A DNA stretch of 64,000 nt from an uncultured Candidatus Saccharibacteria bacterium (GCA_938041435.1 CALISR010000003.1:22133-86132); one strand, 5' to 3'; shown: positions 1 through 8,662, numbered from the stretch's first letter. The notes: generated by a model not told the origin, from the sequence alone. A program made the numbers and translations.

Positions 1-66
1 GGAGGGGTTTTCGAGCATTAAAAGCATAAACCCCATTTGCTAATAGAAAATTCTATCATTATGTTA

Positions 67-72
67 TATAAT
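67..72 (+). promoter_or_regulatory. -10 element for the first membrane protein gene
   Basis: A TATAAT hexamer lies about 77 bases before the ATG at 150. No convincing -35 is seen. It would give a leader of roughly 70 bases ending in a strong Shine-Dalgarno. Confidence 0.45.
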
Positions 73-149
73 AGCGGTTAGCACGTTTGTTTGAGGGGAC
101 AAATATGCTATCCGCCATCTTCTCCGCTCACTGAAAGGAGGTGAGAAGA

Positions 150-596
150 ATGAGTGGATTAATCATTGCCGCTATATGTGGCAGTGTGTTTCTTTTCGGG
201 CTGATGATAGCCCGAGATAAACGACAACTTATTATTGTTGTTGCTATATTGATCGTCTTTTTGGCGGTCTGGGCCATTCTTTGGAGTGGTCATTTTGCTA
301 AAGAGACTTATCCAAGTCTCTTTGGTACGACTTACCTAGCCCTGGTGGGGCTAGGTATCAATAGCTGGCGATTTGCGTCAGCTGGAGGTCTGCAGAAGCC
401 CTTCGTTTATATTCGAAGCGCCCTTCTGTTGTCAACATGCTACTTTATCGTGGCATGTATACTGGCAGTTGGCCTTGATTGGCCTGCTGTTTTCATCGCT
501 CTCCCCTTTGCTATCGCTTTTGCGATATACAAAGAGGTAGAGATCCGCCAGGCCCGTCGGGCCCGTGAGGAGGAGGAAGAAAATGCGGGGCTTTAA
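150..596 (+). CDS. Polytopic membrane protein of unknown function
   Basis: This 148-residue protein is not recognised. About five hydrophobic segments are visible (near 3-20, 27-46, 55-71, 88-107 and 110-127), followed by a charged cytoplasmic tail with a run of Glu near 139-144. The ATG at 150 is chosen because AAAGGAGGTG ends about 7 bases before it; an in-frame GTG at 141 lies inside that Shine-Dalgarno. A hairpin terminator follows at 618-650. It converges with the next gene, which lies on the other strand. Confidence 0.75.
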   Translation: MSGLIIAAICGSVFLFGLMIARDKRQLIIVVAILIVFLAVWAILWSGHFAKETYPSLFGTTYLALVGLGINSWRFASAGGLQKPFVYIRSALLLSTCYFIVACILAVGLDWPAVFIALPFAIAFAIYKEVEIRQARRAREEEEENAGL

Positions 597-617
597 GCCC
601 TGCGCCCTCCCCCTATG

Positions 618-650
618 CCGCCCATCCCTCCTCTGGGCGGTCTTTTCTTT
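618..650 (+). terminator. Rho-independent terminator
   Basis: A 7-bp GC-rich stem (618-624 with 634-640) is followed by TCTTTTCTTT. It ends the transcript of the membrane protein gene at 150-596. Confidence 0.85.
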
Positions 651-685
651 GCGCTATAGTTGGTTCAATCAGAAATAAAAACAAT

Positions 686-722
686 ATAAGAGAGAAGGCG
701 GCTTCTTAACCTTCTCTCTTAT
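686..722 (-). terminator. Rho-independent terminator
   Basis: A perfect 13-bp inverted repeat (686-698 with 710-722) is followed on the minus strand by a T-rich stretch. It ends the minus-strand gene 740-1978. Confidence 0.8.
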
Positions 723-739
723 CTTAATAACCCTCGATA

Positions 740-1978
740 CTACCGTATGGTAACATGTGTAGAAACATAGCGAACACCAGTTGTTCCATTTGGTGTTGTC
801 GTGTTCTCCGAAACGAAATACACTCTGTAGCGTGGGCTCTGGGGAGACGGTTGGACAACAAAAGCAACTTCACCATGTGGTGCAATATGCTCTGTGTTTG
901 TCCCATCGGCATCACTTTGGCGTTCTGGAAGGGTATATGTCCTACCTCCATCTGCGGAATTACGCCCAACAGTATATGAGTGAGAAGTGTTTCGCACTTG
1001 ACGTGTTAGATTAGTAGGATCGATAGCCGGGTCTTCTGCCGATGCGCTAACTAGGTCATCATTTCTTACCCATCGATCGAGAGTTTGCAGTAGCTCATTC
1101 TTTCGGTTGTGTGGATACTGAAGGTTATTGACCTTTTCTGTAACATTCGGGTCATTATTACCAGGCATCCTATCAAATGCCAAAATAGCCGCGGCTGCTG
1201 CTTTGGCTTGTTTTAGAGCATTCTCACCATTATCCTTTGCGCTCGTAATGATATTGTATGCTACGAAGTGGTGGATACCGGATGCAGTAAGGGCGTCTTG
1301 AGCTGTATACTCACTTGCCTGCCTGGATGGTGGCAATTTCGCAACACGCTTGAGGTCTGCAATAGATACGATTGGGAGCCCATCACTATCAACCTGGCCA
1401 GCCTCTTGTGGTATTGATGGAAAGTATTCTGGTACTTTCTCAATAGCTTTATCTGTGTAAGTTTCAAGTAACACTTGAGCAAGGCAATCCTTGACGTCTT
1501 GCTCGGGGCTACCAATGATGGTCTCAGGGCTGCCGCTTAATAAATTCTGACAAGCTTGCTGATTCTCCGGAGAAAGGGATCGCCAGGTATCGGTTGTTTG
1601 TATTTTCTCGAGCGGTGGTTGATATGGCTCAGCCGTTTGGGTTACTTCGGGAGTAGGATTTTGATTTACTTCGTTTTCTGCGATATTTTCCAGCTCAGCA
1701 GCTTTTTGCTCTTGTTGATGCTTTTTTGCCTGGTATGCAGCATACCCACCAACTCCTAAAACTGCAGCCCCAATAGCGCCAAAGCCCAACAGATCTCTTC
1801 TAGTGGTCTTTATATCCTTAAGTTTGCCTAAGATCGAAAATTTTTCATTGTTATGGTCTGGCGAAGGCTGGTCTTGTGACTCCTTTGGAATAACAGCAAC
1901 ATCAGGGCTCTGTGGAGTTTGTGAACGATGCCATTCGTCTGGTGTTTGTGTTGGTGGCCGATCATACGTTTGTGTCAT
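740..1978 (-). CDS. Single-pass membrane protein of unknown function
   Basis: This 412-residue protein is not recognised. The N-terminal 57 residues are Pro/Gln/Asp-rich, one transmembrane helix lies near 64-83, and the rest is a polar, probably extracytoplasmic domain with a Glu/Pro/Thr-rich linker after the helix. A TTRRDLLGFG stretch just before the helix superficially resembles a twin-arginine signal but is internal. The start is the ATG at 1978, with GGGGAGGA 9 bases upstream; the in-frame TTG three codons earlier lacks such support. A TATAAT at 2023-2028 may be its promoter. A three-helix membrane protein gene lies 215 bases upstream on the same strand. Confidence 0.7.
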   Translation of the reverse strand: MTQTYDRPPTQTPDEWHRSQTPQSPDVAVIPKESQDQPSPDHNNEKFSILGKLKDIKTTRRDLLGFGAIGAAVLGVGGYAAYQAKKHQQEQKAAELENIAENEVNQNPTPEVTQTAEPYQPPLEKIQTTDTWRSLSPENQQACQNLLSGSPETIIGSPEQDVKDCLAQVLLETYTDKAIEKVPEYFPSIPQEAGQVDSDGLPIVSIADLKRVAKLPPSRQASEYTAQDALTASGIHHFVAYNIITSAKDNGENALKQAKAAAAAILAFDRMPGNNDPNVTEKVNNLQYPHNRKNELLQTLDRWVRNDDLVSASAEDPAIDPTNLTRQVRNTSHSYTVGRNSADGGRTYTLPERQSDADGTNTEHIAPHGEVAFVVQPSPQSPRYRVYFVSENTTTPNGTTGVRYVSTHVTIR

Positions 1979-2022
1979 AAGCTTCAATCCTCCCCAATAC
2001 AGGATTAGTGGTTATGTGTGCT

Positions 2023-2028
2023 ATTATA
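2023..2028 (-). promoter_or_regulatory. -10 element
   Basis: Minus-strand TATAAT, 44 bases before the ATG at 1978. The -35 is weak. Confidence 0.4.
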
Positions 2029-2193
2029 TGCGCACTTGCGTTTCATGCTACCATTGTTTGCGCAGCAGGTCAAATATTTTTTGGCCTCTGTTGAGAAAAA
2101 TAGATAACGAGTATAGACAGAGGTTAACATAGAAATATATTCGAACGATATTTTTTGGTAAAAAATAAGAGATATTTTATACATAAGATAATG

Positions 2194-2757
2194 TTATCTA
2201 TGCCGAGATGTATGCCTCGCATGTATGTACGATCCAATGCCTATTGCCTCACCCAGAGCAGTTACCGACAGCGCAGTAAGGAATTCTGTGGTGTGTTGTT
2301 GGTATTGTTTAGTCTGCTGAGAGGATATGGTTGGCCGTTCAACAGGAGCGGGTGGTGTGCTGTGTGATTGCTTCCACTGTCGGTAATTATTAATAAGTTC
2401 TGGAATGTGTGCTGCCTGCCGGATGCCAATGGCAGTCATCATTGCTGCGTACATAACATCTACACCGAGTAACGTGGCAGTTGTTGTCGAATATGATTCC
2501 GCCTTGAGCTGCTGGCTGTGGCTCTGTGTAGCGCAGGCACCCATATATCCTTGGTATAAATGCCCTACCGACATAATACCAAAAACTGCGACTGCACCAA
2601 TCATATGCTTCGTCTTTTGCGAATCTGGTGCAGTCATATAGTCCTTATAGATATCCTTGAGGAAGAATTTTCCAGCAAAGGGTGCCTTGTCGATGGCAGC
2701 GAAGAGAGGATTTTTTGGTTGTTTGGCCGCCTGGTTGGGTTTGTGATTTTGCTCCAT
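2194..2757 (-). CDS. Small membrane protein with three predicted helices, unknown function
   Basis: 187 residues, not recognised. Hydrophobic segments lie near 52-72, 93-112 and 156-178. A hydrophilic Pro/Gln-rich loop (about 125-155) separates the second and third, and the N-terminus is Asn/Gln/Lys-rich. There is no Shine-Dalgarno. A minus-strand TATGCT at 2770-2775 ends 12 bases before the ATG, so the leader would be only about 6 bases. It may be functionally linked to the membrane protein gene downstream on the same strand, but nothing in the sequence proves this. Confidence 0.65.
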   Translation of the reverse strand: MEQNHKPNQAAKQPKNPLFAAIDKAPFAGKFFLKDIYKDYMTAPDSQKTKHMIGAVAVFGIMSVGHLYQGYMGACATQSHSQQLKAESYSTTTATLLGVDVMYAAMMTAIGIRQAAHIPELINNYRQWKQSHSTPPAPVERPTISSQQTKQYQQHTTEFLTALSVTALGEAIGIGSYIHARHTSRHR

Positions 2758-2822
2758 AGGCTATTATTTAGCATACTATTGAGTATTATTTTGTCAAATT
2801 GAGCAATCATCTAGGTAGCCCA

Positions 2823-2851
2823 TTGCCACCCTACCCTACATCCGCTATAAT
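2823..2851 (+). promoter_or_regulatory. Promoter of tRNA-Ser(GGA)
   Basis: TTGCCA (2823-2828), a 17-bp spacer and TATAAT (2846-2851), ending 10 bases before the mature tRNA. This is the best match to a housekeeping sigma-70 promoter in the window. Confidence 0.8.
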
Positions 2852-2861
2852 ACAGAGGTAC

Positions 2862-2951
2862 GGAGAGGTGCAAGAGTGGTTGAATTGGCACGCCTGGAAC
2901 GCGTGTGTGGCGGCAACGTCACCCAGGGTTCGAATCCCTGTCTCTCCGCCA
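2862..2951 (+). tRNA. tRNA-Ser(GGA)
   Basis: A 7-bp acceptor stem (GGAGAGG with TCTCTCC), a GGA anticodon in a 7-base loop closed by a 5-bp stem, a long variable arm typical of class II tRNAs, a TTCGAAT T-loop, discriminator G and an encoded CCA. It reads UCC and UCU. Confidence 0.95.
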
Positions 2952-3048
2952 TATCAGCGCCAGGCGGCACGCTGCCATAGAAGTGCGCTGCTGATTCGTC
3001 TTTTGGCATGATGCGTGGCTATACTGCATATTTTTGTGCAGATTGGGC

Positions 3049-3078
3049 TTGCAGAAATGTTTTTTGACAGTTTATACT
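3049..3078 (+). promoter_or_regulatory. Probable promoter of the MacB-type exporter operon
   Basis: TTGCAG (3049-3054), an 18-bp spacer and TATACT (3073-3078), 11 bases before the ATG at 3090. A weak AAAGGAT lies in the very short leader. Confidence 0.5.
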
Positions 3079-3089
3079 AAAGGATAATT

Positions 3090-4373
3090 ATGGTACGATC
3101 TTCTACACCAGTTATAGAACTCCGAGGCCTCACCAAGCAGTATGGTCTGGGTGATGCTGCCCAAAATGCCTTGGACAATGTCGACCTGCGAGTCGAAAAA
3201 GGCGAATTCATCGTCATCATGGGCCCCAGTGGCTGCGGTAAGACGACTTTGCTCAATATTATGGGTTTGCTCGACCGCGCCGACAGCGGCGAATATTTTC
3301 TTGATGGAACATCGGTCGCGACGCTGAGCAAGCGTCAACACGCCCGGATTCGCTCGCGGCAGATTGGCATCGTCTTCCAGAGTTTTAACCTGATTAATCG
3401 CCTAACGGTGCTTGAGAATGTTGCCCTTCCCCTGAGTTATCGTGGAGGGATGCGCCGCGTCAAGCGTCTGGAGCAAGCCAGTGCAGTGCTGAAGAATTTC
3501 CACCTCCAAGAGCGCGAATATTACATGCCGTGGCAGCTTAGTGGTGGACAGGTGCAGCGTGTGGCAATTGCTCGCGCCCTGGTAAATCACCCGTCGATTA
3601 TCCTAGCTGATGAGCCAACTGGTAACCTCGATAGCCGTTCGAGCCATATCATCATGGAAGAACTGGCTCAACTACACCGCCGGGGTAATACCATCATTAT
3701 GGTGACGCACAACCCGAACCTCACGAGCTATGCTAGCCGCGTGATTAAGATGCTTGATGGGCAGATTGCCAGTGATGAGCAGATGCGCACCACTGCTGCC
3801 ACGCCAACACTAGTGGCTCGCAAGCCACGGGTTCGCCGAGCGGCACCTGCTGGCAAGACTACACCGACGATTGCGCACGGCTCGGCATCGGCTGCTCAGC
3901 CAGCTGTACCCGTCAAGGCAATTGCTCGCGGTCGTCCCGCCAAGGCTACGGCACCAGCAACGACAGCGCCAACAGTGGTCGACTACGAAGATCCGCACAC
4001 CCAAGATGGCCCAACTATTGAGCCTATGCCAGTTGCCCCACCAGAGGTGCCGCCAGCCTTGCCGGCCGCGCCGCAGGCTCCGTCGGTAGCGCAGCCTGCT
4101 CTGGCACACTCTGCTGCGCCGGCTCATACAACCTCAGTTACCCCGGCTCAGTCTACACCAGCTTTGCCAGCGCAACCTACCCCAGCTCAATCCCAACCAG
4201 CTGCACCACAGCCAGCCAACCAACCTGCAGCACCAGTGGCCCATACTGCAGCTCAGCCATCATCTACGTCGTCTGCTGTATCGGTCGCTCAGCCAGTTGT
4301 GGCTACACCGGCTCAGCAGCCCGCTACACCATCGTCTGCTCACCAATCTAGCACAAAGGAGCCCCAGGCATGA
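3090..4373 (+). CDS. MacB/LolD-type ABC transporter ATP-binding protein with long Pro/Ala/Gln-rich tail
   Basis: This is the ATPase of a MacB-type exporter that would power the membrane subunit encoded directly downstream. Walker A (GPSGCGKT) lies at 45-52, the LSGGQ signature near 150, Walker B with ADEPTGNLD near 170 and the switch His in MVTHNP near 205. The family domain normally ends near residue 225, but this protein is 427 residues long. The last 200 residues are low-complexity Pro, Ala, Gln, Thr and Ser with no visible fold. That tail is unusual for a cytoplasmic ABC ATPase. The gene overlaps the permease gene by four bases (ATGA), which implies translational coupling. The substrate is unknown. 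Confidence 0.9.
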   Translation: MVRSSTPVIELRGLTKQYGLGDAAQNALDNVDLRVEKGEFIVIMGPSGCGKTTLLNIMGLLDRADSGEYFLDGTSVATLSKRQHARIRSRQIGIVFQSFNLINRLTVLENVALPLSYRGGMRRVKRLEQASAVLKNFHLQEREYYMPWQLSGGQVQRVAIARALVNHPSIILADEPTGNLDSRSSHIIMEELAQLHRRGNTIIMVTHNPNLTSYASRVIKMLDGQIASDEQMRTTAATPTLVARKPRVRRAAPAGKTTPTIAHGSASAAQPAVPVKAIARGRPAKATAPATTAPTVVDYEDPHTQDGPTIEPMPVAPPEVPPALPAAPQAPSVAQPALAHSAAPAHTTSVTPAQSTPALPAQPTPAQSQPAAPQPANQPAAPVAHTAAQPSSTSSAVSVAQPVVATPAQQPATPSSAHQSSTKEPQA

Positions 4374-5593
4374 TAATTATTGACCATTTCGAAAATGCAA
4401 GCAGCAGCTTCCGGCGCAACCGCGGCCGTAATTTGCTGGCGACGCTGGGTGTGGCAATTGGCGTGGGTAGCATCGTGGCGATCTTGGCGCTGAGTGGTGG
4501 CCTGCATAATATTATTTCTCAACAGGTGTCTGAGCTTAATAATAACCTCATTGTCGTGCGCCCTGGTGTACAAGATAAGAGTTTCTCGTCACTGGCGAGC
4601 TCGGTCGCGCAATATAATTACAATACCAGCACCATCACCGAGTCCGATGTCGAGGCGGTACGCAAGATGCCACATATCCGCGCTGTAGCACCAATGATGA
4701 CTTCTGAGAATAAGCTCAAGGGCGATGGTCGAGAAGCTAATGCGACTGTTGTGGCGACCTCGCCAGATCTTGCCATTACGAGCCAGCTTGCACTGCGCGA
4801 TGGCGATTTCCTTGAGGGTGGCACACACGACGCCAAGCCAGCGGTGCTTGGCCCAAAGCTGTCGGTGCAGCTGTTTGGTACAGAGCAGTCGATTAGTCAG
4901 ACGTTCAAAATCCGCGGCAAGGAATTTATCGTGGTGGGTGTGATGCGCGGTGTAGAAAAACCGCTGAATTATAACAATGTCGATTTCGACAACGCAGCTA
5001 TCATCACCACTGAGGCAGGTAAAAAAATTCACAACGGCCATACACAGATTCAGCAGATCAACATCCAGGCTGATGCGTCGCAGCAGGTCGGGCAGATTGC
5101 TCAGCAAGTTAAGGACAAGATTAAGCAAAATCACCAAGGGGAAGAAGACTTTACTGTGGCAACGGGCGATGCGATCAGCCAACCAACCAACCGGCTCTTC
5201 ACAGCACTAACCCAGGTGTTGACGCTGATTGCAGCCATCTCGCTGGTGGTTGGTGGCATTGGTATCATGAACATCATGCTGGTGAGCGTGGTAGAGCGCA
5301 CGCGCGAGGTGGGTATCCGCAAAGCGGTTGGTGCGACTGATGGTAATATCATCACGCAGTTTGTTATTGAGGCGCTGGCGATTAGCTTGCTTGGTGGTAT
5401 CCTGGGCTACATCCTGGGCTACATAGTGGCGCTGAGCTTTAGCGTCTGGCTGTCCTTCCCGCCAGCACTGGAGTGGCAGACAGCGGTGATGGCAATTGGC
5501 CTCGCACTAGCGGTTGGCCTCACCTTCGGTCTCTACCCAGCTATCCGTGCCGCGCGCAAGAACACAATTGAGTCGCTACGACAGTACCACTAA
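4370..5593 (+). CDS. MacB/FtsX-type ABC transporter permease
   Basis: 407 residues. One transmembrane helix near 23-43 is followed by a roughly 230-residue extracytoplasmic core of MacB_PCD type and a C-terminal FtsX domain with three helices (about 280-305, 330-355 and 365-390). The RTREVGIRKAVGA stretch between the first two of these is a hallmark of MacB permeases. It pairs with the ATPase it overlaps upstream. Family members export peptides, lipoproteins or antibiotics, or act as mechanotransmitters; the cargo here cannot be told. A strong terminator follows. Confidence 0.92.
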   Translation: MIIIDHFENASSSFRRNRGRNLLATLGVAIGVGSIVAILALSGGLHNIISQQVSELNNNLIVVRPGVQDKSFSSLASSVAQYNYNTSTITESDVEAVRKMPHIRAVAPMMTSENKLKGDGREANATVVATSPDLAITSQLALRDGDFLEGGTHDAKPAVLGPKLSVQLFGTEQSISQTFKIRGKEFIVVGVMRGVEKPLNYNNVDFDNAAIITTEAGKKIHNGHTQIQQINIQADASQQVGQIAQQVKDKIKQNHQGEEDFTVATGDAISQPTNRLFTALTQVLTLIAAISLVVGGIGIMNIMLVSVVERTREVGIRKAVGATDGNIITQFVIEALAISLLGGILGYILGYIVALSFSVWLSFPPALEWQTAVMAIGLALAVGLTFGLYPAIRAARKNTIESLRQYH

Positions 5594-5616
5594 TCGACAT
5601 AGTTATGTTGGTGCAG

Positions 5617-5645
5617 AACCCGCCTGAAATGTGGCGGGTTTTTGC
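5617..5645 (+). terminator. Rho-independent terminator
   Basis: An 8-bp stem (5617-5624 with 5633-5640) runs into a T tract. It ends the MacB-type operon. Confidence 0.9.
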
Positions 5646-5704
5646 TTGGCTTTCTATCCTACTCTACTCTAAATATAGAGTTTTGAAGTATGAAGTTTGA
5701 CATT

Positions 5705-6727
5705 TCAAGACACACCGCTCTTCCCCTGTTTCACGCCATTCAACACGCCAAGGTAGCAGCTAGCAAATTCTGCTAGTATCATGCCGTGCAGCACCTGCTC
5801 TCCCTCTGTCTCGCCAGCAAGCAAGATAGACTTCGCGTGGGGTCTGCGGCCACTGAGGCGGCGATCGAGCGCTGCCATGCGCTGCTGGGTAGAAGAGTCA
5901 TTTTCCCCTACCAGGTCGAAAAGCGCAAATGGTTTATCCACCGGATGGCTCAGCCAGCCGTGAGCACCAGCGTGCTCTGCCTCAGTAAGGGTGGTAGAAA
6001 AGGCTACATTATGCGCTCGTTCCTGCCAACACCATTGCCACCACTGGGCCACTGGCGCGAGCGCCTCACTGCCGCAAAATACTGCTGTCTTTCCTACCGC
6101 TTGGCGTGCAAGCTGCTTGGAGAGGTTGTGAGCGGTCGGCACGGTAGAGCCCCACTGCTGCAGTGCGTCGCTCACATGGGCTCCGCTGTGGGCTATAGCA
6201 TCCACCACATCACTATCCAGCAGGTGGTAAGCCGCCAGCAGCCCACCAAGCGTCGTGAGTATGCGCTGCCGCTCCATCTGCCCTTCCCTATGACCAATTG
6301 GCATAATAATGGCTGCAGGGTATGCTGCAGCATACTCAGCCACGGCAGCATCATGGGTGAGGAGAACGGCCGAAGCGGCATGCTGCTGTGTATAGCGCAG
6401 AATATTCTTCACCTGGTCAGGTGAGATGCCAGCCTCGATAATAACCACCAGGCTATGCGTGCTCACAAATGGTGGTACTGCTGCTGCCTCGCAGCATAGC
6501 ACAGGCACAGCCATGTGAGGCTGCACGAGCTGCTGAGCGACGCGAGCCAACACCGCCCCACCATCTGTTGCTATAATAACAACATTATGAATATTATGCT
6601 GGGGTGATAAGTGTGAGAGCTGATTTGCTACCTCTGTTGGTAGCGTCGTTTGTTTCCATAATGTTGCAACGTGATGCAGAGTGGCCTCGGCACCGCGTTG
6701 ACGCAATATGGTCTGGTCATCAAGCAT
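5705..6727 (-). CDS. SIS-domain sugar-phosphate isomerase-like protein (PGI/PMI type)
   Basis: 340 residues. The organisation fits the bifunctional phosphoglucose/phosphomannose isomerase family: two SIS-like Rossmann halves (about 40-160 and 200-330). The first nucleotide-like loop is degenerate (IIATDGGAVLA instead of a Gly-rich GSGxS). The likely role is fructose-6-phosphate/glucose-6-phosphate interconversion, but the divergent loop makes activity uncertain. The start is the ATG at 6727 because AAGGAG lies 6 bases upstream; an in-frame ATG 15 codons earlier has no such site. A minus-strand TATACT at 6751-6756 is a plausible -10. It is divergent from the next gene. Confidence 0.65.
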   Translation of the reverse strand: MLDDQTILRQRGAEATLHHVATLWKQTTLPTEVANQLSHLSPQHNIHNVVIIATDGGAVLARVAQQLVQPHMAVPVLCCEAAAVPPFVSTHSLVVIIEAGISPDQVKNILRYTQQHAASAVLLTHDAAVAEYAAAYPAAIIMPIGHREGQMERQRILTTLGGLLAAYHLLDSDVVDAIAHSGAHVSDALQQWGSTVPTAHNLSKQLARQAVGKTAVFCGSEALAPVAQWWQWCWQERAHNVAFSTTLTEAEHAGAHGWLSHPVDKPFALFDLVGENDSSTQQRMAALDRRLSGRRPHAKSILLAGETEGEQVLHGMILAEFASCYLGVLNGVKQGKSGVS

Positions 6728-6817
6728 AATCGTCTCCTTCTGCTTGCAAGAGTATACCCTCCCATGATACATTAATTAGCAGAGAATCATAAGCATATTT
6801 GGAGACAGGTGGGAACC

Positions 6818-7282
6818 ATGAATATCAGCACTACATCACAATCAATTACCGACGATCAAGAGCTTGCCAAGGTGCTTGCTGGGATCGGCCCGCAGGTGGG
6901 CACAGCAGCGTCGCAGCGGTCGCAGGCGATGATGTCGGGGCAAGGTGCTGGCCGTTCATCGCTCTCGGGTATGTCGGGTAATATGGGCTCGTCTGTGCCA
7001 GTCATGTCCTCGCAGCAGCAATCGTCGCAGCCTGCCCCCAGTGGTGAGGCGCTCAATGGCGTGAAGCAATCGGCCATCAAAGAGCTGCGCCCACTGGTGG
7101 ATAAGCTCAACGTTAGCCCAGATGAGAAATTCGATACCTATTTGCTTTTGATCCGCTCGACAGACGACAAGAGTTTGATCGATCCAGCGTACCAAATTGC
7201 CAAATCTATCCGCGACGAAACTCGCCGCGCTCAAGCGCTGCTCGACATTATCAAAGAGATCGACTATTTGTCGCAGCGGTAA
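6818..7282 (+). CDS. Conserved-looking soluble protein of unknown function
   Basis: 154 residues, not recognised. The N-terminal half (about 20-85) is low-complexity Ser/Gln/Gly/Met. The C-terminal half (about 85-154) is a charged, probably helical domain with KELRPLVDKLNVSPDEKFD and ending in IIKEIDYLSQR. There is no signal peptide or membrane segment. The ATG at 6818 is preferred over the in-frame GTG at 6809, since AGGTGGG lies just before the ATG. A terminator follows at 7309-7333. Confidence 0.7.
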   Translation: MNISTTSQSITDDQELAKVLAGIGPQVGTAASQRSQAMMSGQGAGRSSLSGMSGNMGSSVPVMSSQQQSSQPAPSGEALNGVKQSAIKELRPLVDKLNVSPDEKFDTYLLLIRSTDDKSLIDPAYQIAKSIRDETRRAQALLDIIKEIDYLSQR

Positions 7283-7308
7283 CGACTCATACAGTAAGAA
7301 TAGGCATT

Positions 7309-7333
7309 ATCACCACTGATGTGGTGATTTTGT
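7309..7333 (+). terminator. Rho-independent terminator
   Basis: A perfect 8-bp stem (7309-7316 with 7321-7328) is followed by a T run. It ends the gene at 6818-7282; the -35 of the next promoter overlaps its 3' edge. Confidence 0.85.
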
Positions 7334-7358
7334 TATGGTGCTAAAAATGATATATAAT
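7330..7358 (+). promoter_or_regulatory. Promoter of the frameshifted nuclease-like gene
   Basis: TTGTTA (7330-7335), a 17-bp spacer and TATAAT (7353-7358). The ATG follows 12 bases later, so the leader would be about 5-6 bases. Confidence 0.65.
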
Positions 7359-7370
7359 ACAAACATAACT

Positions 7371-7805
7371 ATGGTAAAAACACGTCACTATAAGCCACAT
7401 CGCCCTACACTCAAACATCATGGCATTGATACAATGCCATCGCTTATATCACCGAGCCAGTGGTCGACGTCTTCTTCGAACATCAAAAAGCAGCTTGTTA
7501 CCGTTGATGCAGCGCTGAAGAGCCAAAAGCCACACCTCGCTTACCTCGTAGAACAGCAAAGACATAACTGGAATGAGGAAAAACGCCGCCAGCGACGCTC
7601 GGCTGCTCTGGGAGAGAGTGCTGTGACGCTTGTGCAGCACTATGCGAGCAAAGAACAGTGGTCGCATGTCGATATGGCGCGGCTGCTTGCAGCATATCCT
7701 GGCTGGGTGGAGGCGATTGGACAAGATGATACGACGCTAACTCGACAGGAAAATAAACAGCGGATCAGAAACTCACGTACTTTAACCATGCCCTGCGCGA
7801 TGTGA
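7371..7805 (+). pseudogene. N-terminal part of a frameshifted gene (helical DNA-binding-like region)
   Basis: 144 residues are readable from the ATG at 7371. The segment is basic and helical, with an Arg/Lys-rich stretch (EEKRRQRRS). The last 15 or so residues before the stop do not look like protein. Reading in the -1 frame from about position 7757 gives a plausible continuation (KLTYFNHALRDVIDNA) that runs straight into the next ORF. I therefore read 7371-8269 as one gene broken by a one-base deletion, or read through by -1 slippage, near 7750-7770. I see no classical slippery heptamer. A sequencing or assembly error is possible. Confidence 0.6.
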
Positions 7806-8269
7806 TAGACAACGCCACACACTCTTGCGAGACATGGAAGTCGATACCGTCTGTGTCAGATATAGTTAACGGCTTAGAAGTAGTGTGCCCAGGCAATAAG
7901 CATGCTCAAAACAAGCAAGATCGAAAAGATATGCTGTATGCAACAGTGGTGGGCATTCGCAATGAAGTGCTCTTCATGCGGGTGCTGGATGAAGCGGGCA
8001 TTGCCTATGAGCCAGGTACGGCCAACCAGGATATGCGTGGGATAGACATGATAGTGAATGGTAAGCTTATCGATCTCAAGTCGTCTGAACACTATGTGCA
8101 TGAGGCCCAGGAAGATGCTACTGAGCATGGTGATGACAGACGGATCTTTTTCTTCCCTGGTGTGGAGAGGTATGAATATCGCAATAAATTAATGCTGCCG
8201 AAGGAAAAAATTATCCGGGTTGTGCCACGAGTGATAGCTCGCATGTATAGCCATGGCATTCTGGATTGA
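7802..8269 (+). CDS. PD-(D/E)XK nuclease-like domain (C-terminal part of the frameshifted gene)
   Basis: 155 residues from a GTG that overlaps the upstream stop; the open frame actually extends back to 7757. The motif GID-x8-DLK, with Asp82, Asp91 and Lys93 counted from that GTG, plus an upstream Glu-rich helix (RNEVLFMRVLDEAG), matches the core of PD-(D/E)XK nucleases. Such folds occur in restriction enzymes, repair nucleases and resolvases, so cleavage of DNA is the likely but unproven role. There is no Shine-Dalgarno at the GTG. That supports its being the second half of the gene that starts at 7371. Confidence 0.6.
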   Translation: MIDNATHSCETWKSIPSVSDIVNGLEVVCPGNKHAQNKQDRKDMLYATVVGIRNEVLFMRVLDEAGIAYEPGTANQDMRGIDMIVNGKLIDLKSSEHYVHEAQEDATEHGDDRRIFFFPGVERYEYRNKLMLPKEKIIRVVPRVIARMYSHGILD

Positions 8270-8340
8270 ACTGATACAACAGAGGTAGACCTCACGATAG
8301 ACAGGTGACCATAACAGGCATAAAGGAGGTGCAGTGTCAT

Positions 8341-8649
8341 ATGTCGCACGAAATACCACAGCAGCCGTCAGACAAAGAGTATGAGAGACATGCGGTGCTC
8401 AAAGAGTCAATCGCTCAATCGATTCTCAAGAAAAGACCATGGCCCTATGGTGGGTCTGAAGACGAGCCGGGGCTGCTCTCTATCCAGTGGATGTCGTTGC
8501 AGTATGCCGAGGATGGCTGGTCAGCAACTGGCTTAACCACTGATAGGCGCTATGTAAGAGTAGACATCAGCAACGATGCAGACGATGTGATACTCGAAGT
8601 GGAGGCTATGCAATCCGACGGAGAGACAGACACCCCGCAGAGCAGTTAG
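8341..8649 (+). CDS. Small acidic protein of unknown function
   Basis: 102 residues, not recognised. It is soluble and rich in Asp and Glu, and its C-terminus is disordered. The ATG at 8341 follows AAAGGAGGTG by about 10 bases; the longer reading from 8305 would put that Shine-Dalgarno inside the gene. It lies 71 bases after the nuclease-like gene and could be co-transcribed with it. It converges with murE. Confidence 0.6.
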   Translation: MSHEIPQQPSDKEYERHAVLKESIAQSILKKRPWPYGGSEDEPGLLSIQWMSLQYAEDGWSATGLTTDRRYVRVDISNDADDVILEVEAMQSDGETDTPQSS

Positions 8650-8662
8650 CCGCGTGCACACA

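Noticed and set aside
1790..1830. Twin-arginine export signal in the 740-1978 protein
   Set aside because: The Arg pair is about 60 residues from the start, and the following helix looks like an ordinary membrane anchor. No Tat genes are visible here.
2862..2951. tRNA-Ser(GGA) as integration site of a mobile element
   Set aside because: No integrase and no repeat of the tRNA 3' end were found in the flanking 5 kb by eye.
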